Below, one piece after another: positions 19,601 to 26,703 of a stretch of DNA of 64,000 nucleotides. A program made the translations under genes and the position numbers. The stretch comes from Sphaerisporangium rufum (lineage in GTDB: Bacteria; Actinomycetota; Actinomycetes; Streptosporangiales; Streptosporangiaceae), in assembly GCF_016863395.1 (NCBI RefSeq), contig NZ_BOOU01000053.1:1-64000 (forward strand), read 5' to 3'. Position 1 is the stretch's first letter. The number at the start of each line of letters is the position of its first letter. The notes under the pieces were generated by a model that saw nothing but the letters and a program-made list of their open reading frames with translations, had not been told where the DNA came from and ran no database searches.

Positions 19601-20399
19601 CCTCGGCGCGGCGCACCGCGTCGTCGGCCGCCCCCGCGGCGCCCCCCGGGCCGGACCGGCGGGCGGCCAGCAGCCGGCCCGCGGCGGTGGCGCCGTCCTG
19701 CCGCAGGGTGCTGAGGAACCGGACCAGCCACACCGCGGTGGTGTCGTCCAGTCCCTCGCCGATGGCGGTCCGGGCCAGGAACGCGGCGTCCTCGGGCCGG
19801 CCCGTCCGCAGGGCGATCCGGGCGACCAGCCGGACCAGCTCGTCGCGCCGCTCCTCCAGCTTGGCCCGGTAGGTCTGGCAGGCGCGGGGGAGCGGCCACG
19901 CCGCCGCCAGCGAGGCGAACGGCGCGCCCCGCCACTCGTCCGCCGCCGCTCGCAGCGCCGCCAGCGCCCCGGCCAGGTCGCCCTGCTCGTACCGTTCGCG
20001 GCCCGTGGCCAGGCCGGCGGTGAACCGCTCGGTGTCCAGTGCCCGGGCGAGACCGCCCGGCTCGGTCTCCACCAGCGCGTAGGCGTGCGACCACTTGGCC
20101 GGAGGGATGTCCAGCGCGCTGCCGGCCAGGGCGCGCCGCAACCGCGACAGCGGCGGCGCCACGTCGGGCACCGGCCACTGCGGGCCCTGGCCGAGCGCGG
20201 CCGCCAGGGTGGCCTGGGGCACCGGGTGGCGGGCCGCCACCAGCATGGCCAGGGCCTTGGCCGTCTGCGGGAGGAGCTTGCGCGGCACGCCGTCCACCAG
20301 GACGCGTACGTCGCCGAGGAGTCTGATATCGAAATGCGCCACTTTCACCGCCGCACCGGTCCCGCCGATCTCGCGCGACGGCCTCCCCCGCAAGGTCAT
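16680..20399 (-). CDS. Second SARP/BTAD regulator with AAA ATPase and TPR repeats
   Basis: The protein has about 1239 residues. A SARP-type winged helix (DIRLLGDVRVLVDGVPRKLL) and BTAD domain fill roughly the first 270 residues, an AAA-type ATPase follows with Walker A GPAGTGKS (about residue 320) and Walker B LLVAFDDAHLL, and the C-terminal half is TPR-like. An in-frame minisatellite encodes a G/D/R/A-rich linker in the middle. The ATG at 20399 is chosen for its GGAG 9 bases upstream; a GTG at 20348 starts closer to the conserved domain and leaves more room (94 rather than 43 bases) to the divergent GTPase gene, so it remains possible. Likely an activator of neighbouring or distant secondary metabolism. 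Confidence 0.85.
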   Translation of the reverse strand: MTLRGRPSREIGGTGAAVKVAHFDIRLLGDVRVLVDGVPRKLLPQTAKALAMLVAARHPVPQATLAAALGQGPQWPVPDVAPPLSRLRRALAGSALDIPPAKWSHAYALVETEPGGLARALDTERFTAGLATGRERYEQGDLAGALAALRAAADEWRGAPFASLAAAWPLPRACQTYRAKLEERRDELVRLVARIALRTGRPEDAAFLARTAIGEGLDDTTAVWLVRFLSTLRQDGATAAGRLLAARRSGPGGAAGAADDAVRRAEDLLALHRHGVDAGAPLGAAEPAGGAPPLVGRRRELAALDEVAARVAGGEPAGLALCGPAGTGKSRLLAEAAAGAAARGVTTATVTCRELDGLQPWRELAGVLWAYLRRDPAAPAEPISARERDTLGKLMTAGDGGSTALPGHERDPRDLTLLVTNLLRRAAGDGLLVAFDDAHLLSPHAVELLRRVRGGLGTAPVGFLVAGRPDADTWAGALEILEPSPLSAAEVARWLAGAWGRPPAEHEVKEALRVTGGLPLELCELTMAARPAEPVAAVPDGRTPGGGPADGPGDADGPGDRAGGGPGDRAGGGPADRAGGGPGGAPVRAGGRPAGAASRDAAAATGPAGGGDADFRWLAAAAITALGVEVDAGLVARLLELPAAAADRLQAAAAAGGAVIGHDRVRFRHERSRETVLDALGRDPALARDLHRRAFAVLRERLAAARWADPSLPGRVARHARAAGTAVPEEEAAAACLAAARAAQRGFDVQGAVAWAHHGLELRCDPATRVDLLITLGDALADGGDMDQAGRRYLAAHQAAGGLPRAAAAAAVRLARRWSAPGQVDHQLLGVLAGALDSLGDDPAPPAVALRLQLLAHLAKKRTLAVGAPAGTAGGAALARETLAALPAEVDPLVRCEVLNECRWALFDHAGPAELLGLAGRLREAGIQAGSTYFESEGMVAQAVDQLRLGRFPEALGTVAEHRRHLSRNPRVLGGWLRATFDTMMDLWSGEFARAHERLAGESLAMVEELAAGQAVPVETLRQTWMAQYYWLMHERGTPGELFGAGLARQIEEHGYFPVWRAAHVLALCETGRYDEAADHLDALVRDTSGLAALPPHGWAVATAAVLAESCALLAAAGAGDAAAPVLPVLAARLSAYPREIVLAGWPAALLGPAARFRGLVALAAGDAPDAVEYFGEAVDLASGAPPQMARLSLDRARALRRAGRPGEADRLLHRSLRLAERLGMAGVAAGARSLLAEG
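18654..18755 (-). repeat. In-frame 24-bp minisatellite in the second SARP gene
   Basis: Three near-identical 24-bp units occupy 18654-18677, 18678-18701 and 18702-18725, followed by shorter units beginning GGGTCCGTCAGC at 18726 and 18744. Each 24-bp unit encodes 8 residues of the type GDRAGGGP on the minus strand. Because the period is a multiple of three, copy-number change would only lengthen or shorten a flexible linker. Confidence 0.88.
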
Positions 20400-20442
20400 C
20401 GCAAGCTTCTCCGGCCACGATGGGGCCGGTGGCGGAGAACGA

Positions 20443-21513
20443 ATGTCCATGAACGTCGCCGACGTTATGTCGTGGGGTGAGTCTGTGGCAAGGACGGCCC
20501 GAATTTCCGCGGCCGATCTCGGCGCGCGGCGGCTCGGCGAGCTGCGCCGGGCGGTGCGCGACGAGCGGGCCGCCGCGGCGGCAGAACCCCTGGTGGTCGC
20601 GGTGATGGGTGCGCCAGGAGTCGGTAAGGCCTCATTGCTCAATGCCCTTTTCGGCACCGATTTCCCGGTGGGTGGAACGAAAGAACCGCCCGGCCGGCCG
20701 GAGCTCCGTGAATCGACCGGAAACACCGGCCATATATTGAAATTTTGGGATATGCCGGGAATGGCGGATTCTTGGGCCGGACGGCCGGCGATGCTGGACG
20801 CGCTCATCACCTCCGACGTCGTCGTCTGGGCCTGCCACGCCGACGCCCGGCCCGCCGGGTGCGAGGGGGCCCGGCTGCGCGAGCTGCTCGACTCCGCCGG
20901 GCCGGACCACGCGCGGCGCGTCGGTGGCCGGATCGCCGCGGTCCTCACCAAGGCCGACCTGCTGAGCCCACCGCCATGGATCTTCGACGCCCGCGGCCGG
21001 CGCGGGTCCTTCGTGCCCGGCCCGGCGCTCGCGGCCCGGCTGGAGCGGCGGGCCGCGCGGGCCGAGCAGGCCCTGCTCGCCCCGCTCGGTGACCTGCTCA
21101 CCGCCGCCACCTATCCCACCGCCGATCCCGAAGGCCGCCCGGCCGGCATCCTGCCGGCGGATGACGGCCGGCTGCGCGGCGACCGGCACGCCGTCCGCTA
21201 CCGCGGGCACTTCTCCGGATCCGTGCACGAGCGGTACCGCGACGCCCACCCCGAGCACGCCGACGTCCTCGGCCGCCTGCGCGACGACCACCGGGTCATC
21301 CCCTGCTCGGCGCGGTTCCGCTACAACCTGCCGCGCCTGCTGCTCGCCCTGGCGACCCGGGTCACGCCCGCCGCGGTCTTCCGGTTCCAGCGGATGCTGG
21401 ACGACGCCGCCGCGCTCGCCGAGTTGCCCGCCTCCGCCGTGGCGCGGCACGCCAACCTGGTGCGGTGGGACGGCGAGCGCTGCCGCCCGGCCGTCGCCGG
21501 GCCGGCCTGCTGA
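20443..21513 (+). CDS. Dynamin-like / ribosome-assembly-type GTPase with altered G1 motif
   Basis: The 356-residue protein has the order of motifs of a TRAFAC GTPase: G1 GAPGVGKA (56-63), a possible G2 threonine in VGGTKEPP, G3 DMPG, and G4 LTKADLL. The residue that normally binds magnesium and phosphate in G1 (Ser/Thr after GK) is Ala63, with Ser64 next to it. The C-terminal 120 residues are helical and probably bind a partner. The ATG at 20443 follows GGAG by about 6 bases; a second ATG lies two codons later. It is divergent from the second SARP gene and 11 bases ahead of the small acidic repeat protein, with which it likely forms an operon. The function is unknown. Confidence 0.75.
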   Translation: MSMNVADVMSWGESVARTARISAADLGARRLGELRRAVRDERAAAAAEPLVVAVMGAPGVGKASLLNALFGTDFPVGGTKEPPGRPELRESTGNTGHILKFWDMPGMADSWAGRPAMLDALITSDVVVWACHADARPAGCEGARLRELLDSAGPDHARRVGGRIAAVLTKADLLSPPPWIFDARGRRGSFVPGPALAARLERRAARAEQALLAPLGDLLTAATYPTADPEGRPAGILPADDGRLRGDRHAVRYRGHFSGSVHERYRDAHPEHADVLGRLRDDHRVIPCSARFRYNLPRLLLALATRVTPAAVFRFQRMLDDAAALAELPASAVARHANLVRWDGERCRPAVAGPAC

Positions 21514-21523
21514 CCCGCCCGCG

Positions 21524-21898
21524 ATGGACGAGGGAAGGCGAGAGTGCGCGGACGTGGTGCCGGCCCAGGGCCGGGACGCGGGCATGGAAGCCGGCCGGGA
21601 CGCGGGCATGGAGGCGGGCCGGGACGGAGTGGAGGCGGGCCGGGACGGAGGCGTGGACGCGGCCGTGGACGAGGGGGTGGACGAGGACGAGGTGCTCCGG
21701 CTGGTCGAGCGGCACCGCCGGGAGGCCACGGCGGAACTGGCCCGGCTGGACGAGGCCGTGCACTACCGGGACGAGGCCGCGATCGAGCACCTCACCCGGT
21801 CGGCGGCCGCCCGGATCCTCGGCCTGCCCGCCGGCGAGACGCCCGACGTCGACCCCGCCCTGGTGCGCGCGGTGTGGAACTGGCTCGCCGCGCACTGA
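21524..21898 (+). CDS. Small acidic protein with N-terminal tandem repeats
   Basis: The 124-residue protein starts with about 25 unremarkable residues, then four repeats of the form GRDAGMEA / GRDGVEA, then an acidic stretch (VDEGVDEDEV). The last 75 residues form predicted helices (LVERHRREATAELARLDEAV) ending in a Trp-containing helix. Codon bias supports coding. The ATG at 21524 lies 10 bases past the GTPase stop and lacks a strong ribosome site, so coupling to GTPase translation is likely. I do not recognise a family; a partner of the GTPase is a guess from position. Confidence 0.6.
   Translation: MDEGRRECADVVPAQGRDAGMEAGRDAGMEAGRDGVEAGRDGGVDAAVDEGVDEDEVLRLVERHRREATAELARLDEAVHYRDEAAIEHLTRSAAARILGLPAGETPDVDPALVRAVWNWLAAH
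21569..21660 (+). repeat. In-frame 21-24-bp tandem repeat in the small acidic gene
   Basis: Units start at 21569, 21593, 21617 and 21638; the first two are 24 bp (GGCCGGGACGCGGGCATGGA core), the next two 21 bp. The period keeps the frame, giving repeats of GRDAGMEA type. The array accounts for the N-terminal third of the small protein downstream of the GTPase. Confidence 0.85.
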
Positions 21899-22205
21899 AC
21901 CCGGCCGCCGCCGGTCCGCTGCTCGCCGGTCCGCTGCCCGCGGGTAACGGTTCGCCGCCGGTCCCGATACCGCCCGCCGGAGGGCGTACCACCACCTTGG
22001 GTGCTCTGACCTGCGGTGATTCCCGACGCTCACCGTTCCGTAACGGCTGCGTGACCGGTATGTGATCGAATACCGGCCGGCCCGGCGCCGCTCCGCCGCA
22101 CGCGCACCCCGCAATTATGGAAAGAATGTCTATGTAAACGGTGTGGGACGGCTCGCACGGGGGAGGTGCGCGGCTTTGGGCATGCGCGGAGCGGGCGGCC
22201 CGCCG
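21899..22205 (+). promoter_or_regulatory. Probable promoter region of the PknG-type operon
   Basis: The 307 bases between the acidic-repeat gene and the operon hold no gene. They contain two inverted repeats: CCGTT-N4-AACGG (22033-22046) and CCGGTAT-N8-ATACCGG (22055-22076). An AT-rich tract follows at about 22112-22140 (TTATGGAAAGAATG, then TCTATGTAAACGG) that could hold the -10 region. The palindromes upstream of an AT-rich core suggest a regulated promoter for the genes from 22206 onward. Confidence 0.5.
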
Positions 22206-23372
22206 ATGAGCCTGGAAGGCGTCGACGACGCGCTGCGCCGGCGCGGCGAGGAGCGCGAACGCGTCGCCGGTGACCTGCTCGACCTCGACGGGCACCAGAG
22301 CGTCGCCCTGCTGTCCGGCCTGGCCCTCACCGGGGAGACCGGCCGCCGCTGGGAGCGGGCGCGCGGCCTCATCGCCACCTTGTGGTGGCTCTTCGACGGC
22401 TACCGCCGGGTGCTCGACCTCGCCCAGGAGGCCAGGGCCGCCGGCCGGCCCGACCTGGCCCGGCTCACCGCGCTGCTCGCCGGCCCGTCGGTCGAGCTGA
22501 AGCCGGAGGACGTCCCGGTCGAGCGGCGCTCGCTGCTGCGCGCCGTCGGCGAGCAGATCACCCTGGACGTCGCGCTGGCCCGGATGGACGAGGCCTACCG
22601 CGAGGCCGCCGCCACGGTCGCCGCGGTGGACGCCGCCTGGAGCGAGCTGCTGCCACCGCTGGACCGGGCCGACGCCGCCCGTCGCGCCGCCCGCGACGCC
22701 GCCACCGCCCTCGGCGAGCCCGACCCGGTGCTGGACCGGCTGGACGCCGCGGCCGCCCGGCTGCGCGAGCGCGTCACCACCGACCCGCTCGGCTCGGCCG
22801 CGCTCGGCCCGGACCTCGCCGCCGCGCTGGCCGCCGCCACCGCCCGGCTGGCCGAACTGGAGCGCGCCGCGCTGCTGCGCGAGGACCTCGCCGCGCGGAC
22901 CGGCCGGCTGGCCGCGCGCATCGACGAGGTCGCCGCCGCCGAGGCCGAGGCGCGCGCCGTCCGCGACACCGTCCAGCGGAAGATCGTCGCCCCTGGCCTG
23001 CCCGAGCCGCCCGCCCAGGCCGCCGCGCTGCGCGACCGGCTCGCCGCGCTCGGCACGGTCGGCGGGCGCTGGCTGGAACTGGCCGAGCGGCTGGCCGCCC
23101 TGGAACAGGGCGTCGAGGAGGCCCTGGCCCGCGCCCGGGCCGCCGCCGACTCGGCCGGCGGGCTGATCGGGCGGCGCGACGAGCTTCGCGGGCGCCTGTC
23201 GGCCTACCAGGCCAAGGCGTTCCGTCTCGGCCACGCGGAGGACGCCGGGCTCGCCGTGCTCTACGGCGCGGCCCGCGACCTGCTGTGGACGGCACCGTGC
23301 GACCTGCGCCGGGCGACCGTGGCGGTCGCCGAATACCAGCGGGCCATCACTCGGATCGGAGCGGCCGGATGA
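22206..23372 (+). CDS. Coiled-coil protein, first gene of the PknG-type operon
   Basis: The 388-residue protein is Ala-, Arg-, Leu- and Glu-rich and almost wholly helical, with long coiled-coil stretches (for example LAAATARLAELERAALLRED and ARIDEVAAAEAEARAVRDTV). There is no signal peptide or membrane segment. It ends by ATGA overlap with the kinase start, so it is translationally coupled to it. ATG 22206 is taken as start because MSLEGVDDAL begins the helical region; an ATG at 22182 preceded at a distance by GGGGGAGG is an alternative. No known family; a scaffold or kinase substrate is an inference from position. Confidence 0.72.
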   Translation: MSLEGVDDALRRRGEERERVAGDLLDLDGHQSVALLSGLALTGETGRRWERARGLIATLWWLFDGYRRVLDLAQEARAAGRPDLARLTALLAGPSVELKPEDVPVERRSLLRAVGEQITLDVALARMDEAYREAAATVAAVDAAWSELLPPLDRADAARRAARDAATALGEPDPVLDRLDAAAARLRERVTTDPLGSAALGPDLAAALAAATARLAELERAALLREDLAARTGRLAARIDEVAAAEAEARAVRDTVQRKIVAPGLPEPPAQAAALRDRLAALGTVGGRWLELAERLAALEQGVEEALARARAAADSAGGLIGRRDELRGRLSAYQAKAFRLGHAEDAGLAVLYGAARDLLWTAPCDLRRATVAVAEYQRAITRIGAAG

Positions 23373-25795
23373 CCAAGTGCGCCCAACCCGGATGCGCCGG
23401 GACGGTGGTGGAGGGGTACTGCGACCAGTGCGGCATGGCACCCGCCGCCCCGGCGTTCACCGGCGCCCCGCCGGCCGCCGCGCCCTACCCGGCCGCCGCG
23501 CCCTACCCGGGCGGCGCGCCGCCCGGCGCCGCCCAGCCCTCCGCCGGCCCCGTTCCGGCGCCCGGCCGCACCGCGTGGCCGTCCGCGCCGGGCGGCCCGC
23601 CCGCGGCGCCCCCCGGTGCCGCCTCCGGCCTGACCGCCTGGCCCTCCGCGGCCACCCCGGGCGGTCCGGGCCCCGTCTCGGGCGCGATGACCCGGCCGTC
23701 CATCGCCGGCACCGCGGCGACCGCCGCGTCCGGCGCCACCGGGTTCACCAGCGGCTCGCGGCGCAGCAGCAGGTCCCGGCGCGGCATGCTCGGCATGGGC
23801 CTGGTCGAGGTGCCGCCGGTGCCCTACCGCGACCCCTCGGCGGTGGTCCTCGCCGACCCTGAGGTGCCCGAGGACCGGCGCTACTGCGGCAACCCCGACT
23901 GCGGCAAGCCCGTCGGCCGCCGCCGGGACGGCCGCCCGGGCCGGCCGGAGGGCTACTGCCCGCACTGCGGGCAGCGGTTCTCCTTCACCCCCAAGCTGCG
24001 CGCCGGCGACATCGTCGCCGGCCAGTACGAGGTGAAGGGCTGCCTGGCCCACGGCGGCCTCGGCTGGATCTACCTGGCCGCCGACCGCAACCTGGACGGC
24101 CGCTGGGTGGTCATGAAGGGCCTGCTGGACACCGGCGACCTGGAGGCGCTCGCCGCGGCCGAGGCCGAACGCCGCTTCCTCACGGCGATGGACCACCCGA
24201 ACATCGTCAAGATCTTCAACTTCGTGAACCACCCCGACCCGGGCACCGGGTCGCTGGTCGGCTACATCGTGATGGAGTACGTCGGCGGCCAGTCGTTGCA
24301 GGAGATGCTCCGCGGGCGGCTGCGCGAGAGCGACAGCCGCCAGGCGCTCCCGCCGGCGCAGGTGATGGCCTACGGGCTGGAGATCCTGCGCGCCTTCGGG
24401 TACCTGCACGACCGCGGCATGCTGTACTGCGACCTCAAGCCCGCCAACGTCATCCAGGTCGAGGAGCAGCTCAAGCTCATCGACCTCGGCGCGGTGCGCC
24501 GGCTGGACGACCCCGACAGCGCGATCTACGGCACCGTCGGGTACCAGGCCCCGGAGATCGCCGCCCAGGGGCCGTCGATCGCCTCCGACATCTACACCGT
24601 CGGCCGGACGCTCGCGGTGCTCAGCGTGCCGTTCAGCCCGGCCAGTGGCGGTTCCGCGGCGCCGATCCCCGACCTCGGCCCGCACTACGAGTCCTACCAG
24701 CGGTTGCTGCGCCGGGCCACCGACGCCGATCCGGCGCGGCGGTTCCCCAACGCGGCGGAGATGTCCGAGCAGCTGGTCGGGGTGCTGCGCGAGACCCGGG
24801 CCGCCGAGGACGGCGTCCCGCATCCCGCGCCGTCCGGCGTGTTCGGCCCGGAGCGGGCGGCGGTCGGCACCGAGCTCGCCCCGGCCGCCGGCGGCCGGGT
24901 GTTCGCCCCGCTGGACCGGCGGGAGGCCACCGCGGCGCTCCCGGTGCCGCTGGTGGAGCCGCTCGACCCGGCCGCGGGGTTCCTGGCGGGCATCACCTCC
25001 GGCAACCCCGACGAGCTGATCGCGCTGCTGCAGTCGGTGCCGCCCACGCCGGAGACCAGGCTGGCGCTGATCCGGGTGATGAGCGAGCTCGGCCGGCCGG
25101 CGCCCGAGGAGCTGTACACGGCGGTCGCCGCCGAGCTGCCCGGCGACTGGCGGCTGTGGTGGTATCGCGGCGTGTACGAACTCGCCGCCGGCGACCCGGG
25201 CACCGCCGTGCGCTACTTCGACGGCCTGTACGGCTGGTTCCCCGGCGAGGCCGCGCCCCGGCTGGCGCTGGCGTTCGCCCTTGAGGCGGCCGGCCAGGGC
25301 GCCGAGGCGATCCGCCACCACGCCGCCATCTGGCGCACCGACCGCTCCTACGTCGGTTCCTGCTTCGCGCTGGCCCGCATCCTGCTGGACCAGGGCGACC
25401 CGGACGCGGCCACCCGGGTGCTGGACGAGGTGCCGCCCACCTCCATCCACCGGACCGCGGCCCAGGTGGCCGCGGTGGCGGTGACCGTACGCGGCCGGGC
25501 GCCCGCCGAGGGGGAACTGGTCGGCGCCGGCGAGCGGCTGCAGGGCCTTCGGCTCGACTCGCGCGACCGGGACGGCCTGGCCTCGGAGGTGCTGGAGAGC
25601 GCGCTCGCCCGGTTCGTCACCGGGCGGTCCGCCGGCGGCGGCGGCACCCTGCTCGGCACGCCGCTGAGCGAGCAGGGCGTGCGCGGCGAGCTGGAGCGGG
25701 TCTACCGGTCGCTGGCCCGGTCGGCGCGTTCCCCGGAGGAGCGGCACGCCATGATCGGCCGGGCCAACGCGGTGCGCCCGAGGACGCTGTGGTGA
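23369..25795 (+). CDS. pknG: PknG-like Ser/Thr protein kinase with zinc ribbons and TPR domain
   Basis: The 808-residue kinase has an N-terminal zinc ribbon (CAQPGC...GYCDQCG), a Pro/Ala linker, then a second metal site of the PknG rubredoxin type: Cys173 and Cys178 (YCGNPDCGKPVGRR) with Cys197 and Cys200 (CPHCG). The kinase domain starts near 218 with catalytic Lys250 (VVMK), catalytic Asp355 in YCDLKPAN (a non-RD form as in PknG) and metal-binding Asp372 in DLG. The C-terminal third is TPR-like (AAGDPGTAVRYFDGLYGWFP). In mycobacteria and corynebacteria PknG phosphorylates the FHA protein GarA/OdhI and so controls 2-oxoglutarate metabolism. Here the FHA gene and the GlnX/GlnH sensors are in the same operon, supporting the same role. 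Confidence 0.93.
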   Translation: MTKCAQPGCAGTVVEGYCDQCGMAPAAPAFTGAPPAAAPYPAAAPYPGGAPPGAAQPSAGPVPAPGRTAWPSAPGGPPAAPPGAASGLTAWPSAATPGGPGPVSGAMTRPSIAGTAATAASGATGFTSGSRRSSRSRRGMLGMGLVEVPPVPYRDPSAVVLADPEVPEDRRYCGNPDCGKPVGRRRDGRPGRPEGYCPHCGQRFSFTPKLRAGDIVAGQYEVKGCLAHGGLGWIYLAADRNLDGRWVVMKGLLDTGDLEALAAAEAERRFLTAMDHPNIVKIFNFVNHPDPGTGSLVGYIVMEYVGGQSLQEMLRGRLRESDSRQALPPAQVMAYGLEILRAFGYLHDRGMLYCDLKPANVIQVEEQLKLIDLGAVRRLDDPDSAIYGTVGYQAPEIAAQGPSIASDIYTVGRTLAVLSVPFSPASGGSAAPIPDLGPHYESYQRLLRRATDADPARRFPNAAEMSEQLVGVLRETRAAEDGVPHPAPSGVFGPERAAVGTELAPAAGGRVFAPLDRREATAALPVPLVEPLDPAAGFLAGITSGNPDELIALLQSVPPTPETRLALIRVMSELGRPAPEELYTAVAAELPGDWRLWWYRGVYELAAGDPGTAVRYFDGLYGWFPGEAAPRLALAFALEAAGQGAEAIRHHAAIWRTDRSYVGSCFALARILLDQGDPDAATRVLDEVPPTSIHRTAAQVAAVAVTVRGRAPAEGELVGAGERLQGLRLDSRDRDGLASEVLESALARFVTGRSAGGGGTLLGTPLSEQGVRGELERVYRSLARSARSPEERHAMIGRANAVRPRTLW

Positions 25796-26703
25796 GCGCC
25801 TGCCCCGCCTGCGGCACCGGGGTGCTGGCCGGCGAGTCGTTCTGCGAGCGGTGCGGGCACGACCTGTCGGCCGCCGTCACCGCCGCCGCCTGCGCGGCCT
25901 GCGGCTCGGCCGCCGTCGGCGCCGACGGCTACTGCGAGAACTGCGGCATGCTGCAGCCGTCCGGCCGCGACCATGTCGAGACCGACCTGCCCGGCCTGGC
26001 CGGGGTCAGCGACCGCGGCCGCCGGCACAGCCGCAACGAGGACGCCATGGCGCTGGCGGCCGCTCCGGCCGCGCTGCTGGCGGTGGTCTGCGACGGCGTG
26101 TCCACCAGTGCCCGGCCGGACGAGGCCTCCCAGGCCGCCGCCGACACCGCGGCCGGCGTGCTGGCCAAGCGGCTCGCCGACGGCGACGACCCGCAGGCGG
26201 CCACCCGCCAGGCGGTGCGGGCGGCGGCCGCGGCGGTCGCCGACGCGGCCAGGCCGGGGGAGGACGCCCCCGCGTGCACCTACGTATCCGCCGTGGTCAC
26301 CGGGCGAAAGGTCACGGTCGGCTGGGTCGGCGACAGCCGCGCGTATTGGCTCGGCACCCATTCCGCGCTGCTCACCGTGGACGACGCCACCCCGGGCACC
26401 CACATGCTCACCGCGTGGCTCGGCGCCGACGCCGGCGAGGTGGTGCCGCACGTGCGCACGTTCACCACCGACGGCCCCGGCGCCGTCGTGCTGTGCAGCG
26501 ACGGCCTGTGGAACTACTACCCCGAGCCGGAGAGCATCGCGGCCAACGCCCTCGGCCAGGCCCCCCTCGCGGCGGCGCGGCACCTGGTGCGGCTGGCGAA
26601 CGAGGCCGGCGGCCACGACAACATCACCGTCGCGGTCATCCCGTTCGGCCAGGGGGAGCCGGGCGAGACCACGGTGGCATTCCCGAAGGAGAGAAGTGAC
26701 TGA
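25792..26703 (+). CDS. PP2C-family protein phosphatase with two N-terminal zinc ribbons
   Basis: The protein has 303 residues. Two zinc ribbons open it (CPACG...CERCG and CAACG...CENCG). The PP2C domain follows with the metal-binding landmarks RNEDAM, VCDGVS, WVGDSRAYW, LCSDGLW and GHDNITV, so it should be an active magnesium/manganese-dependent Ser/Thr phosphatase. The GTG overlaps the kinase stop codon as GTGA, giving tight coupling. It probably removes the phosphates placed by the PknG-like kinase, on the FHA protein or the kinase itself. Soluble: there is no membrane segment. The ribbons match those of the kinase and FHA protein, hinting at a common docking partner. Confidence 0.92.
   Translation: MSACPACGTGVLAGESFCERCGHDLSAAVTAAACAACGSAAVGADGYCENCGMLQPSGRDHVETDLPGLAGVSDRGRRHSRNEDAMALAAAPAALLAVVCDGVSTSARPDEASQAAADTAAGVLAKRLADGDDPQAATRQAVRAAAAAVADAARPGEDAPACTYVSAVVTGRKVTVGWVGDSRAYWLGTHSALLTVDDATPGTHMLTAWLGADAGEVVPHVRTFTTDGPGAVVLCSDGLWNYYPEPESIAANALGQAPLAAARHLVRLANEAGGHDNITVAVIPFGQGEPGETTVAFPKERSD

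Noticed and set aside
18327-20480. Plus-strand open frame of about 717 codons over the second SARP gene
   Set aside because: Antisense to conserved SARP/ATPase domains; composition is typical of a shadow frame.
21569-21660. CRISPR-like array
   Set aside because: The units are adjacent without spacers, in frame inside a coding gene; the same holds for the arrays at 18654 and 41377.
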